DNA of 64,000 bases from contig JAHLEZ010000003.1 of assembly GCA_020726505.1 (NCBI GenBank), positions 992,001-1,056,000 on the forward strand. The letters are read 5' to 3'. The notes beneath the pieces are model-generated. The model was not told where the DNA came from. It saw only the letters and a list, made by a program, of their open reading frames with translations, and ran no database searches. The position numbers and the translations under genes were made by a program. The stretch is from Leptodontidium sp. MPI-SDFR-AT-0119 (taxonomy: Eukaryota > Ascomycota > Leotiomycetes > Helotiales > Leptodontidiaceae). Shown piece after piece: positions 1 through 11,889 of this stretch (position 1 is its first letter; every line of letters starts with the position of its first letter).

Positions 1-551
1 TCCCAACTGCGCCGATGCCACGGAGTAGCCAGACTCGAAGTAGCAGGAGCGGAACTGGGACGGAGAGAAGGAGGAGGAGGAAGTCGCGACCGGTTGTTGT
101 GGTTGATAGTGAGGATAGTCTTGTGGACGATCGCTCGAGGGTTGTTGGGCCGGGAGGGGGGCTAGGAAAACCGGTACGTGATTCGAGGGGGAGTGTGAGG
201 GGGGACAAGGTGCGGATGAGACCTGTAAGTGGGAGTGGGAGTGAGGATAGTCTTGTGGATGAGAAGGAGGTTAGGGAGAGGTTGAGGATGAGGGATGAGG
301 GGCGGTATAGAGATCGTGAAGAAGAGTTGTTTATTGAGAAGAGGAGGGAGAGCAGAGCGCCGAGTCGTGCTCCTAGTCGTGCTCCTAGTAGACTTCCCGA
401 ACGAGATAGGGAGAGAGATAGAGAGAGGGATTATGACGAGATTGTCGTTACGGAGGAGCACGATGAGCGAGATCGACCTCCGAGGGAGTCGGGGAGGTTT
501 AGAGACGGTGGTGAGAACCGTGGTAGTTTTGTGGAGGGGAGGAGGTATTAA
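1..551 (+). CDS. Arg/Glu/Ser-rich protein, 3' end only
   Basis: The reading frame is open from the left edge (codons begin at base 3) to a TAA at 549-551, so only the C-terminal ~180 residues are present. The protein is strongly biased to Arg, Glu, Ser and Asp, with runs such as RAPSRAPSRAPSR and RDRERDRERD. It carries an internal duplication of a SEDSLVD segment, also visible in the DNA near 108 and 240. The sense strand is very purine-rich. No domain is recognisable; the composition suggests a disordered tail. Function unknown. The start and any upstream introns lie outside the window. Confidence 0.6.
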   Translation, partial: PTAPMPRSSQTRSSRSGTGTERRRRRKSRPVVVVDSEDSLVDDRSRVVGPGGGLGKPVRDSRGSVRGDKVRMRPVSGSGSEDSLVDEKEVRERLRMRDEGRYRDREEELFIEKRRESRAPSRAPSRAPSRLPERDRERDRERDYDEIVVTEEHDERDRPPRESGRFRDGGENRGSFVEGRRY

Positions 552-1276
552 TCACTTCTGTACGAGGGTTCAAATCGCCAAGGGTGGGTGGGCGGTACGA
601 TATTGTAGGATGGGTCAGATGAGGTGTTTGTGTATTGTTTTTGGTCAAGGGATGGGATTCGGGGTGGTACTGTACGCATTGGATTGGATTAGGAGGGGAG
701 CACAACATAGGTGTTCTGTTACTTGCTTGGCTACTTAGGAAGGTAATTATTGACTTTTGTGTAATCTTCGTTGAGTAGACATGTAGAGCTAGCTAGAAGG
801 GAAGTCCATGTTGAGGTAGATGGTACCTTAGGGAGGGGTCGAGCTCATATACAAGGTAGTAATATTCGACGTCGAGGGGTAATATTTTTTCTGATAGGAT
901 AAAATATATAGGATAAATCAAGTAGATGTACCAAACCCAAGAAAAACACTAGGTTCTCTTTATGATGATGAGGATATGCTTTTAGGATTAAAGCTCTGAG
1001 TGCTACGGGTGCTGCCAGCGCTCACAGCGCCTGAAGTGCTGGCAGCTCTTGTTAGTGACGTACCTCAGCCCCTGTAAAATAGGGGCTTGACACTCAAGCG
1101 AGAATGATCGTCACATTTGGCATTTAACGAAGTCTTCATTGCAACATGTACAACCGTCAACAACCATATGTCACGAACTCTTCTTAGACATTGTATCTGA
1201 ATTGAAATATCCATATGGGACTCATCCCTTGAACGAATCAAACACGACCATTGAAAGGAAAGCCAATCAAGACACA
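552..1276. other. Intergenic, 725 bp
   Basis: No convincing gene. It holds the 3' flank of the left gene and the 5' flank of the antiporter. A perfect 8-bp inverted repeat (CTGCCAGC at 1012-1019 and its complement at 1038-1045) could form a GC-rich hairpin; its role is unknown. The flank around 860-960 is AT-rich. Confidence 0.5.
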
Positions 1277-3367
1277 ATGGCCTCCCTATCAACACCCACT
1301 TCATTCCTCCCCTATCACGAGCCAGGCATCGTGAAAATCCTCATCCAAACCTCCCTCCTCCTCGCCCTCAATATAGTCAACACCATCTTCGACCGCCTGA
1401 TCTTCTGTGGTCTGCTAGGCCAAGTATTCATCGGCGTGGCGTGGGGAACTCCAGGAGCGAAATGGCTCTCAGTAGAAACAGAGCATGTCATCGTCCAATT
1501 AGGGTACTTGGGTTTGATCCTCCTCGTATATGAAGGTAAAACAACCCCCTTCTTAATTTCCATACTTCTAGAGACAAGTGTTAAAATTTGGAATTTGTAA
1601 AACAGGAGGTCTAGAAACGAATTTCCGCTCCCTGAAAGCAAACATCTTCCTCTCCGTCGCCGTAGCGGCAACAGGAATAGGTTTTCCAATGGCCCTCTCT
1701 TTCACCCTACAATCCCTCTCCAACGCCACGCCTCTGCAGGCTTTCGCAGCAGGAGCAGCGCTCTGCTCTACGAGTCTAGGAACGACCTTCACCGTCCTGA
1801 GCACGAGTGGATTATCGAGCACGAGATTAGGGACTGTGTTGAGTAGTGCGGCGATGATGGATGATGTCGTTGGGTTGGTGATGGTGCAGGTTATTTCTAA
1901 CTTGGGAGAGTCGGCTGGGGGGTTTAAAGCGACTACTGTTGTGAGACCACTGGCTGTCAGTGTGGGACTTGCTATTGCTGTTCCTTTACTTTGTCGGTTC
2001 GGTGCGTTGCCGTTGACGAGGCTCTTGAATGGGATGAGGATATCGAAGGCCGGCGGTGTGGTGGATAGAGTGTGTAGGGGAATGCATACTGCGTTTGTCT
2101 TGCATACTTTGATCTTGCTTGGACTTGTCACGGGTGCTACGTATGCTGGGACTTCGAATCTCTTTGCGGCGTACCTTGCCGGTGCTTCTATTAGCTGGTG
2201 GGATAGTGAGGTGCCGCATGTTGAGACTGTTGTGGAAAGTCCTTCATCGTCCGTCTCGCAGCCAGACAACTCCGTCACTGCAGACCCACCAATTAAATCC
2301 CCAGCACGAGATCAAGCAACCAGAAGTCCAGTTGGAGCTGAAAACACAACCTCCCCCAAGGGACACGATCCTACTACATTAACAGGAACCGAAGTGTTCC
2401 ATACATACTACAAAACAGCTCTCCAACGAATCTTAAAACCATTCTTCTTCGTAAGTCACCATTCCCATCCAACACAACACCACCCTAAACTTACACACTC
2501 CAGGCCTCAATCGGCTTCGCCATCCCCATAACAGACATGTTTAAAGGCCCCGTCATCTGGCGAGGAATAGTCTACACGATCCTCATGCTCTTCGCCAAAC
2601 TCGTCACGGGGGTCTGGCTCGTCCGTCTTGATATCTCCTGGCCGAGAGTTCACGCAGCGAAGGTATTATGGTCTATCCTCCGGATCCCAGCGTCGTGTAT
2701 GGGCTTGTCGATTTTGAAGGGGAGTTCAAAGGGGGGTTCGAAGGGGAAATCAAAATCGGTGCCAGCAACAACAACAACAACTGCTCAAGAGGGTATAGAT
2801 CTCAGCCAGCAACCAGCACTACAAGAGACATCTACCGGCCTTCCTCCTACGTCTGAGACCAACTCTCCAGCAAAATTCTCAGTGCCAGCCCCCACCCCCA
2901 AAATCAACAAACCACTCTCCCTCTACCCCGCAGCCATGCTCGGCACTGCCATGACCGCACGCGGTGAAATCGGTTTCTTAATAGCCTCACTAGCCGAGAC
3001 GACAGGTCTGTTCTCTCCCTCTGGCGAACCGAGTTCGGAGAGTTCGGAGATCTACCTTGTTGTGACGTGGGCGATTGTGTTGTGTACTGTTATTGGACCT
3101 TTGGGGATTGGGACGCTGGTATGTGCGATTTTTCATTTGCTCTGCTGATAGTACTTACTGAGTTGAAAGTTGAGGAATTTCTCCTTTTCATTTTTTCTCT
3201 CTTTCTGTTTTGGTTCTTGATTCATGATTTTGATGCATATGCACGTGGAGGATGTATGTTCTGACTGACGTTGTGGATAGGTTAAGAGGGTTCGGAGATT
3301 GCAGGAGGAGAGGAGGGCCGGGAAGAGTGATAGGAGTGATCCGTTGGGGATTTGGGGTGTTAGTTGA
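1277..3367 (+). CDS. Cation/proton antiporter, CPA2-like (Na+/H+ exchanger family)
   Basis: Membrane antiporter predicted to exchange Na+ or K+ for protons; substrate and membrane are not decidable from sequence. Four exons fit: 1277-1535, 1606-2450, 2504-3118 and 3281-3367, giving 601 residues. The protein has many hydrophobic helices. MMDDVVGLV (about residue 170) matches the paired-Asp ion site of Na+/H+ exchangers, and TARGEIGF (about 515) matches the conserved Arg/Glu helix. Two polar, low-complexity inserts (around residues 295-340 and 425-480) interrupt the membrane domain and are likely cytosolic loops. The last exon encodes a short basic tail. The start is the ATG directly preceding the first hydrophobic helix. 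Confidence 0.85.
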
Positions 3368-3841
3368 GGTGAAATTGGGGATTCTTAGAACCTGAAGGGG
3401 ATGGTTTGTGATAGAGCGGGCGCATTTTTGACGGAGCTCAGAAGGGATGGAGAAATATAATCGCGATGTCAGAGAAATGACGTGGTGTGAAAAAAAAAAC
3501 TGGAAAAAATGAAGGCGTGTAATCATCTTAAGATTCGAGAGACTATATATGCAAGTCTTGTAAGTTTCTTCCAAACCTCAAAGGCATAGCTGGAGAATCT
3601 CGGACTGCGTTTGATTCCAGTCATCATATCCCGCCCAGGTTTATTAACTGGGTAATTCATTTTTGCAAGACGTAATGCATGTATGTCACTGCAGACAGCC
3701 AAATCGCAAAACATCATGGCCTTTCGAAGAAATACACTCAATTCGTGAAATAGTCTCAATTGATATTATTGTCTCATAGTATCTAAACATGCATCTTTTC
3801 TAGCAGCATCCACATCCACAAACCCTCCTCCACCCATAAGT
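3368..3841. other. Intergenic between convergent genes
   Basis: 474 bp between the 3' ends of the antiporter (+) and permease (-). It holds a poly-A run at 3490-3499 and is AT-rich; I see only 3' flanks. Confidence 0.5.
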
Positions 3842-5857
3842 CTAATCCACGCCCTGCAACTCCATCCCCTCAGCCCTCCTCCCTTCAACAAACACAACCG
3901 GAGGTGTATAATGCTTCCTCCCATGAACCACATAAATAACACCACTCAACGCCAACACGCCCGTCCAAACAGCAGGCGCCCAATTAGCCGAACTCGTATC
4001 GACGGGCAAGTTGGACGGGAAACACGCAAACACCATAACGAAACCGCAGTAGAAGAAGGCGAACATATTGATGGGGATGCCGAAGCGGCCGAGGGACCAG
4101 CGGGCGGGCGGGAGCGGTTCGCCGAGGAGACGCTTGCGCAGAACGCACCCGATTGAGATCATGTAGGTGGAGAGAAGGGCGAGGAGGGTTAGGGAGACGA
4201 TTATGTTGAACGCGAAGGTGGAGCCCAGGTTGATTAGGCAGAGGATGCCAGCGATTATTGAGGTGAGGTAGACGGAGTTGTCGGGGACTTGACGTTTGTG
4301 GTTCATCTGGTTTGTGGGTTAGTTGATATTGATGTATCAAAGGGAGAGAGTCGAGTGACGAGGAGGGAATGGGGATTTTTACCTTTGAGATCCAGCGTGA
4401 GAACGGGAATCCCTTATCACGAGAGAAAGCCCACATCTCTCGCGAGGTAGTGGCTAGTGCAGTGATGTTTCCGAGCGAAATAAGGATGAAGAGAATGACG
4501 AGAAGAGCTGTGGCCGCAGCACTCGACCCGGTGTTCTGGAAGAGTGCGAGATAAGGCGACTGTGCTTCCAGAACAACATCCAATGGCCCGATACAGAAGA
4601 GCATGACTATGAGCATGGAAATACCCATCACCAGATTTAGGATGTAGCTCCACCACATAGCCCTCGGGACGTTGATAGAGGCATTCTCGACTTCTTCGGA
4701 GATATGGACAGCACTGTCGGAACCTGGCCAGTTTGTCAGTAAATAGATCCAGATATGTAATATTATGCTGACGTCAACTTACCCAGGTTGCAATACATAA
4801 CAGTGACCTGAGCAATCAGGCATGAAGCCCCAGTGTTGCTCCATCCGCTGCTATTCACAACTTCCGTGAACACTTCCTTGGCCGAGTTCTTCGGCGTCAT
4901 AACCAGAAGCGGGATCATGACCACAAAGAAACCTCCTAGGTGTCCAAATAGTGATAGGGTCTCGAGTTTCGGTAGGGTCTTTGCTCCCCAGGTGTTGAAG
5001 AAGATGGTGATGATGAGAAAAACCAACATGATAAGTGTATATTGCCATGCCGTGAACAAGTAATCGGCATCAGAGACATCGATTATCGCTTCTATGAGAC
5101 TGGTCATCACGAACACACTGCTGGAAACACTAGCCAGCCATCCAAGTGTACTCATCCACCCTATCAAATTTAGCGAGTGTCATGGACGTCCTTAGAAACG
5201 AACTTACCAGCAGCATAACTCAAAAACTTCTGTTGACCCGCAGGAGCGAATTCCGAGACCCAATGGTATTGCCCTGCACCCTTTTAGAATTTCCTCGTAT
5301 GCTTGAGGTTGGCGTCCGGCAACTTACCCCCACTTGTTGGCGCCATACTCGTCATCTCAGCTAGAGAAGCAACAATGGTGCTGTAGCACGTAACAGTGCC
5401 AATGAATACCCAGAAAAGACCACCGAATCCTCCATTGGAGAAACCGGCGCTCAGAGACCTGCAAAATCCATTAATTCGAAGTTCCATCTCAAGTACATCC
5501 GATGCCTGATTTCGACGAAACTAGGGCATCGATCGGGAAGACCCATGACGTACACCAGCACAAATTCCCACGTTGCCATATAAATCGAGATAAATCCCAA
5601 CGTTGACAGCAAATTGAAGTTTCTCTGTACTCGCATCAGTCATCAATTCCCTTCACCGAGACGGATGCATCATGTACTTTAAATTCCTGCTTCTTTCCCA
5701 GCCGCAGCATGTCTTGGAAATCCGCCTTGTCGCCATGGCCATGGCCAACTGGGTATCCTTCAGAACCCATTAAGCCTGCCTCTGGGTTCCGAGTCGACTC
5801 CCTGGAAGAGGAATTGTATGGGCTCTTCATGTCGCCAGGGCTGTTTTGGGCGGCCAT
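3842..5857 (-). CDS. APC-superfamily amino acid/choline-type permease
   Basis: Plasma-membrane transporter of the amino acid-polyamine-organocation superfamily. The pattern resembles the fungal choline/GABA permease group (Hnm1/Uga4-like); substrate is not decidable. Seven exons join in frame: 5857-5678, 5624-5554, 5458-5328, 5273-5208, 5160-4783, 4723-4383 and 4306-3842, giving 543 residues. The family start of the membrane domain, RNFNLLSTLGF, is restored exactly by the first splice. Further marks are TSGGQYHWVSEFAP, a SEEVENA loop and SREMWAFSRDKGFPFS in the middle. The N-terminal 60 residues are hydrophilic. About 12 hydrophobic segments are expected. The ATG chosen (MAAQNS) is the first giving a normal cytosolic N-terminus. 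Confidence 0.9.
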
Positions 5858-6569
5858 GATATCGTTGCTGAGTGTCACGGAATGAGAGTCGCTACCATGG
5901 GCTGAGTAACGAGTGTGATGATGGGGGAGGGTTGGGCACCAGAACGAGCGATCATGGAGGTAAAGCAAAACAAAACAGAATCAATTCCTCACGCAAGAAC
6001 TCACTCGACACGAATTGACTGGAGAAGAGAAGAGGACAGGACAGGACAGGACAATTGTCTGGGGATTCGCCAAAGTCTTATCAACTGGCAGAACCCTGCG
6101 GTAGGCCCAGCTAGAACACTGCTAGACGAAGTAGACTTGAACTTGCAGCTTTAGCGTGTAGACAGGCCTCGATCCGCAGCGGGATAACCACCTGTCATAT
6201 GCTACATAGAGTAAAAGGCTCCCCACTCTCCATCTCCGCGCGTGGTCCCAGCCGAGCGAGCATGCACGATGCCGCTGCATCTTGTCCCACCGAGGTTTGC
6301 TTCCCGAAGCCATGGAGGTTTCATTGGTCAGCTCTCCTACATAAAAGTTAATGACAATCCCTGCCAGTAGAAAGGCTCGCCTCGCCTATCTGATGTGTGT
6401 CTAAGTGAACAACGTTTCATCGTTGGTGGAATGGGCCATGCCGGCATGCCAAGTAAGGCCGAGAAAATTGGGAGTCTTGGACGAAATTTGGAGGTAACGG
6501 GGATGTGTGTGTGAGAGAAGAGAACTTACTAGGTATATATGCAGCGGTTTCGAAACGCGGCAGCTTCCT
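5858..6569. other. Intergenic: permease promoter and APC4 3' flank
   Basis: 712 bp. A short ggacaggacaggacaggac tandem (about 6036-6053) lies upstream of the permease. No gene or RNA recognised. Confidence 0.5.
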
Positions 6570-9192
6570 TCATGACATCGATACATCGTGATCTCGATCT
6601 TCTTTAGAAGGATTCGCGGTGCCGAATTTGAATATCTTGTAGTGCACCTTGTCTTTTCCCAACAAGAACAATCTTCGCCAATCTTCGTTGTTTCTGCCCA
6701 CAGATTGCTCCCTGATTTCCATCTTTCTAGGAACGAACGAGCTATCGCTAGGTAATTTGTACCGTGAGAACTGTTCTAAAACCTCTTCGTTGCTAAAAGA
6801 TCTCGAAATATCGGGCTGTCCACTAGGAGGGGAAAAGCTCAACGAATATTCTGTATCTGTGGCGGCGTAGCAGATGCTCAAAAGGCTTGCGGTACCTGTC
6901 AAAGTCAGCTCCATCAATGCTGATATCATGAATGTAACGAACCATCCATTTCCCACAAAACAAAAAGTCTACTTTCATCCAAGAATTTGACGTCCCGAAC
7001 TTGGCCAGTACCAAGTTGGATTGAGGACGAACTAATACTATGTTGAGAACTGACGCCATTTTCAATCGAAAGCATTACACAAACAATGCGAACTTCATTC
7101 TCGTTAGCTGTGGCTATGTAAGCCGTAGAGTTACTTACCAACACTGGGCGATCCCTTCGGCACAAAGGCTATGTGCGTTTGAGAAAGATTAATGTCCTGG
7201 AAAGATGTTAGAAGGTGACCCGACCCTGCAACGATTAGAATACTCACATTTACGCTCATCCGCATGTCCACTGGTCCGTCAGCCTCAATGACGCCGACAT
7301 TCTGTGGCTTTCTAAAGAGCACGTTCCGCTTTTCGGCCTCTGCAATTTGACTAAAGATGGTGTGCGCTTGCTGCTCAAGAAATTTACAAAGAAGGTCAAC
7401 ACGCGGTAGTGGTTGTAAGAATTGAAGACCTCGCTCTTGCTTTTGCAGTTCTTTGTCTAGGAGCTCGAACATTGGTAGACCGTGCTTGGAGTGATTCCAG
7501 GTTTCAACACTTTCGTGCAACGGTGAGTCATTGAGAAATGTGGCCAGAGGACTGGAAGTCATGATGGTTTGAAGGTAAAGAAGTACTTTGCTGTGATCAA
7601 TTGACGACTCTTTCTCGGCATCTTCGTTTGGCAAGGATGAATCTGAAGCGAGTCTGTCGATTTCGTGACGGAGCCACATGGAGAACGAAGAAAAGAGTTC
7701 GAGTTCATCAACAACCTGAATCAGGATCTTGGACGATACAAGATGCAGACAAGCAACGATGTCCATGATCAGGGTGATCTGCTGACTCGTGAAGCCCATA
7801 GAACTGTTGGAGCCTTGAAATTTGACGATTCCTAGAAACCGGCTGAGAATAAGGGAGCATCTTTCGAGTGCTGGCAGCATGTTTTCGTGAATAAGACGCC
7901 GCAAGTTCTCCAACCCTGTAGTGACAGCCTTATCCCATCGTTTGTGACCCTTTTGACGTTAGTACGAGCAGGAAAATAAGACTACTAGACGTACCCTCTC
8001 AGAGAGCTCATCGACCAGCCATTCTCGTACGGCTGGGAAAGTATGGCCTGTAGCCACAGAGTGATACAGAGCCTGGACGATATCTCGATTGTCCTCCCTT
8101 TCCGCAAGGGTCTCGTTGATGTTTCGGAGAAATCTACTCGGTAGCTCCTGAGTTGATTTCCATTCACTAATCATTAAAATCTCAACCTGGTGGATATACC
8201 TCAAGAGGTTATTAAGAGCCGTGGACCGGGATGCGAGTAAAGAGAGGTACTCGCTTGATGCTGAGATAAAACGAAGGTCCATCGGGACGAAGTACAACGA
8301 CTCGTCGGATTTTGGAGCTTGCATGAGTAAAGCATGCGTAGAAAATTCCTGGTGAGAGGCATGGCGGATAAGATGACATGGGGCTCCGTTGATGACTACT
8401 GGTGACACGAAAGCCCCAATTTCGAAAGAATCGTAGATACTGAGGTGTATATGCCCCTCCTTGGTGCCGACTACCATGACATTGACAGAAGTGTTGTCTT
8501 TGGGGTCAAATGGACGGAAGAGAGCATCAAGAGATGATCTCGAAGAGAACACATCTTCCCTGAGGTATTGTCAGCACTAGCAAATTTGGGTCTGCGTGCG
8601 ACTCACGAATTCCCAGCAGCTGCAAGGACGCTGAGCTTTGGAAGACTGATCTCAATATCTATCAACGAGAGGTCCTGTGGCAAGTCTAAAGGAGCTTTCT
8701 CATCAGAAAGGTCTCTATCGGTAGCCAAGAACGAGCCCCAAGATTCTTTGCCTCCCTTCGAGCTCGACGGGTTGGGCCTGTGTATCAGATTCAACGCCCA
8801 GCTCATGCACGTGACGCCTCCAACATTGTCGCCTGCTGAAAATTGAAGCACAATCTTGGAACTTTCTGCGCTGACAAGTCGAACAGATCCATCACTCCAG
8901 GCGATAGCGAGCAATTGTCCTGCCCATATGTTAGCATGTTCTACCTCAAGGACCGGCAGGTCAAAGGCGGCGCACCATTTGGCTTCCATCGAATGCTCTC
9001 GACCCCCAGCTTATCAGCTTTCTGTATCGCGCCGTAGACTCGCTGCCCGTTCAGACGGTAGATGAAGACTTGCTGATCTGTGGTGACAAGTGCAAGCAAG
9101 TCCATCGAGGGGCAGTAGGTAACGAGGCTAGGGTCTGCCGCGTGGTGGAGCGTCTTTTCGCTCAGAATCTGGAAATCCGAGTGCGAAGCCAT
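6570..9192 (-). CDS. APC4: Anaphase-promoting complex subunit 4
   Basis: Scaffold subunit of the APC/C ubiquitin ligase, which drives metaphase exit in the nucleus. The N-terminus begins with the Apc4 WD40 signature (MDLLALVTTDQQVFIYRLNG, around residue 30) and continues into blades with a WSDGSVRLV element. The long helical APC4 domain follows (NINETLAEREDNRDIVQALY and the region near 7200-7900). The C-terminus carries LFLLGKDKVHYKIFKFG, typical of the family end. Splices that restore the frame include 8989-8925 (approx., KPNG/QLL) and the intron just before 8552 (AGNS/EDVF); several more lie in the 3' half, whose exact borders I did not fix. Total length should be about 790-810 residues, normal for fungal Apc4. 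Confidence 0.88.
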
Positions 9193-9547
9193 TTCGATCG
9201 TATACCTTCAGCCAAATGCCTCGTGTTTTGTTTACGGCATAGGGTTGGATCACATAGATATAATGTTCTGGATACGACAGGTCGGGGCTCAAGAGGTTGT
9301 CATGTTGTTGAAAAGGAAGGAGCCACCAAAAAAAGCGGGTTCGCGTCTTGGGCTAAGCGAGCAACATCAAAAAGTGCGAAGTCACAATTCCGGACGATTG
9401 CACCTAAAATTGGAGTTAAATTTGATGGTTTCTTTTGGATTCATTTCTCTATTGCCAGTACGTGATCGAATCTATGTCACAATGACACCTGCCCCGCGCC
9501 ATGCCCAACCCAAGCCCCTTTGATTTTTTGCTTCTTTCAAACGTCCG
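9193..9547. other. Intergenic: APC4 promoter, coatomer 3' flank
   Basis: 355 bp; nothing beyond the flanks of the two minus-strand genes. Confidence 0.5.
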
Positions 9548-11296
9548 TTATTCAATTAGATATGAGTCAGCAACAGATTTGATCTCCTTCGAGAAAGTAA
9601 CCGCTTCATCCATCTCCAGCAGTGTCACATTTGTAACCTGAATAAACCGTTAGTGTGGACAAGGGAAGTGGAAGTAAAGACTTACGTCAACATCAATGAA
9701 CGGTTTCGTCTTTCCGAACTTGACTTGCATGGGGAAGAACTCATTCTCGTCACCTGCTTGAGCTTCAAATTCGAATGACCCGGTAGCGTTGTCTTCATCG
9801 ACCAAGCCAATTGTCCATTCCAGACTGTCTCCAGAAACCTCATACTGTGCGTCAAAGCTTGAGACTGCAGGTTCACTTGTGGCATAGGGGATTATGACAG
9901 TCACATCCTTCAGTGAATCACCTCCAGTAAGTTCATACTCAACAGTGATGTTGTAAGTATCATCGGATCCCTTGTTTACCCAGACCGTAAACGAAATCGG
10001 AAGAGCGCTTGAATCATCGGCCTTTGGCACAGCTCTCCATCGAAGGACACCGACGGAGTTGTTCACGGGAAATCCTTTTGCGGTATTGCTCATCTGGACC
10101 GCCTTGGAACTGTTGAACAGAGCCTTGTCGACATTGGGATGCGTCCGGAACTGAACACCGTGGCTTGCGTTGGCGACGAGATCCAGCTTGACTTTGGTCA
10201 GGGTTGGATCAGAGATCTTCAACTGCAAGTCTCCCTTGATCTCTATCGAGTTCAAAGCACCTTCTCTAGACAATTTTGCGGATATCGTTTCAGCAATTGT
10301 GACATGGATTGCGTCCCGATCCAAGGAAGATGAAATACGAGAGGCAGGGGCTGGTGTATGTTCAACATGTACCGGGTTGTTGGGAACCAATGGGCTTGAA
10401 GCTGATTCCTCGACTTCGGCACCCATTTCACCTCTCACACGCTCAAACATGTCCGTAGTTTTTGATTTCTTTCCCAATTGCATCCCCTTACCCTTGGGCG
10501 CGGACCTGATCTTAAGTCAGTATGGAAAACTTCCTTTCAGTTAAGAGCGCATACTTGAAAGACTTGTTCTTCTCCGCCTCATACGAGTCGTAGGTCTCAG
10601 TGACAGTAGAGCGAGCTGGTGGTGTATATGTGGGATAGACAGGTGCTCGAGGGACAGCGTTTCTGCCACTCCGTGAAACCTCCTTGCGCTGCATCTCGAG
10701 TTGCTTGGCCTTCCGTTTTCGCTCCTCGGTGGCTTCCAATTCCTTGTTCTGATATGACTTAGCTCACAGCTTTCAAAATTGAATCTGCTCCCTACCCTTG
10801 AGATGATCTCTTGTATGCGCTCTTCGTGACTCTCCATCTCCAAGAATGTCTTAATCTGGCTGATTGTAAGATTTTCCCTGTACCCCTGGGTGACCAGCTC
10901 ATCAAAGGCGCTAAGAAGCTCATAGGCATTCTTTAGGATCTCCCTTTCATCCAGTGTCTTGCATGTGCTACTGACGACTTGCGCGAATAGGTGAAGAGAG
11001 TCGATATCTTGAAGGATGTTGGATTGTCGGTTGGTGATGAGTACCATGTACAGTTCGTCAAGAGGTTGGTAAACAAAGCGAACGTTGTCCTGTTCTACAG
11101 TTGTATGCTGTGTTCCGGTGTCTGCCAACTTAGGGAAAGATGCCAGGAGAGCCTCAATTCTCGACCGTTGCATCTCTCTAAACTGTCTAGAGATGATGGC
11201 TTTACCCCCGCGGGTGCAGATTGAGGCAGCTAGGACAACCTGTAGAAGTTAGTTGGGCGCGATATAAAGGTAAACATGGCTGCATATACGTACCAT
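9548..11296 (-). CDS. RET2: Coatomer subunit delta (COPI)
   Basis: Delta-COP of the COPI coat, acting in Golgi-to-ER retrograde vesicle traffic. The N-terminal longin-like half reads VVLAASICTRGGKAIISRQF and continues through FVYQPLDELYMVLITNRQSN. A charged linker (KRKAKQLEMQRKEVSRSGRN) leads to the mu-homology domain, which ends SYLIE at the stop (9548-9550). The start is unusual: the only ATG in the right phase is a single-codon exon, ATG at 11296-11294, followed directly by a GTACGT donor. The 54-nt intron (11293-11240) ends at 11240 and coding resumes at 11239. About five introns in all; length about 510 residues, as in the family. Confidence 0.92.
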
Positions 11297-11889
11297 ATTT
11301 GCGACCTTGGACTGTGTTGCCTGTCGATGTTATAGTGGAAAGTGTCCAGCTTGGAGATGCATAGCTGGGCTACTTCACAGTGTGTCCACACGTATGCGCC
11401 TTTTCCAAAAAGGACTAGCGTGTGAATTATGCGCCATACCGAAAGAAGGCTAAGCACCTTGACAAGTTCGAAGGCTGCTAACAGCATTCATTCATTCAAT
11501 CAATCCAACGACGTGACAACCTCATCTCCAAACCACGAACTCTACAAGTCTTTTAGTTTCGCGATTCTGCAGCGCGCATATTGTCAAAGAAGTTATGCGC
11601 AGCTTTATGGTTTCTGCATAACGCATCAAATCACTTCCTCAAACGGCTGGCAGCGTTGTCCTTTGGCGGCTTGCCAGACAACAGGTAGAATTGTCACTCT
11701 TGTGTCATCCTAGGCAATAGAGGGCCTTTTTCCATTCACTCCTTCACCCTCTCACTTTCTAAGGTCTACCTGAACAGTCGCATCAGGTCATCGCCACTTC
11801 AAATCATCTCGTCTAAACACGACCTCGAAATTAACAACCAACACATCCCAGACCAGCAAACTTGGACAACTCCCAGTACCTAACAAACC
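11297..11889. promoter_or_regulatory. Divergent promoter region, coatomer delta / acidic protein
   Basis: 593 bp between two divergently transcribed genes, so it must contain both promoters. The half nearer 11700-11880 is pyrimidine-rich (CT stretches), as is common just upstream of fungal start codons. No specific motif assigned. Confidence 0.5.

Noticed and set aside
565..585. tRNA B-box-like GGTTCAAATC
   Set aside because: No matching A box or acceptor stem upstream; not a tRNA.
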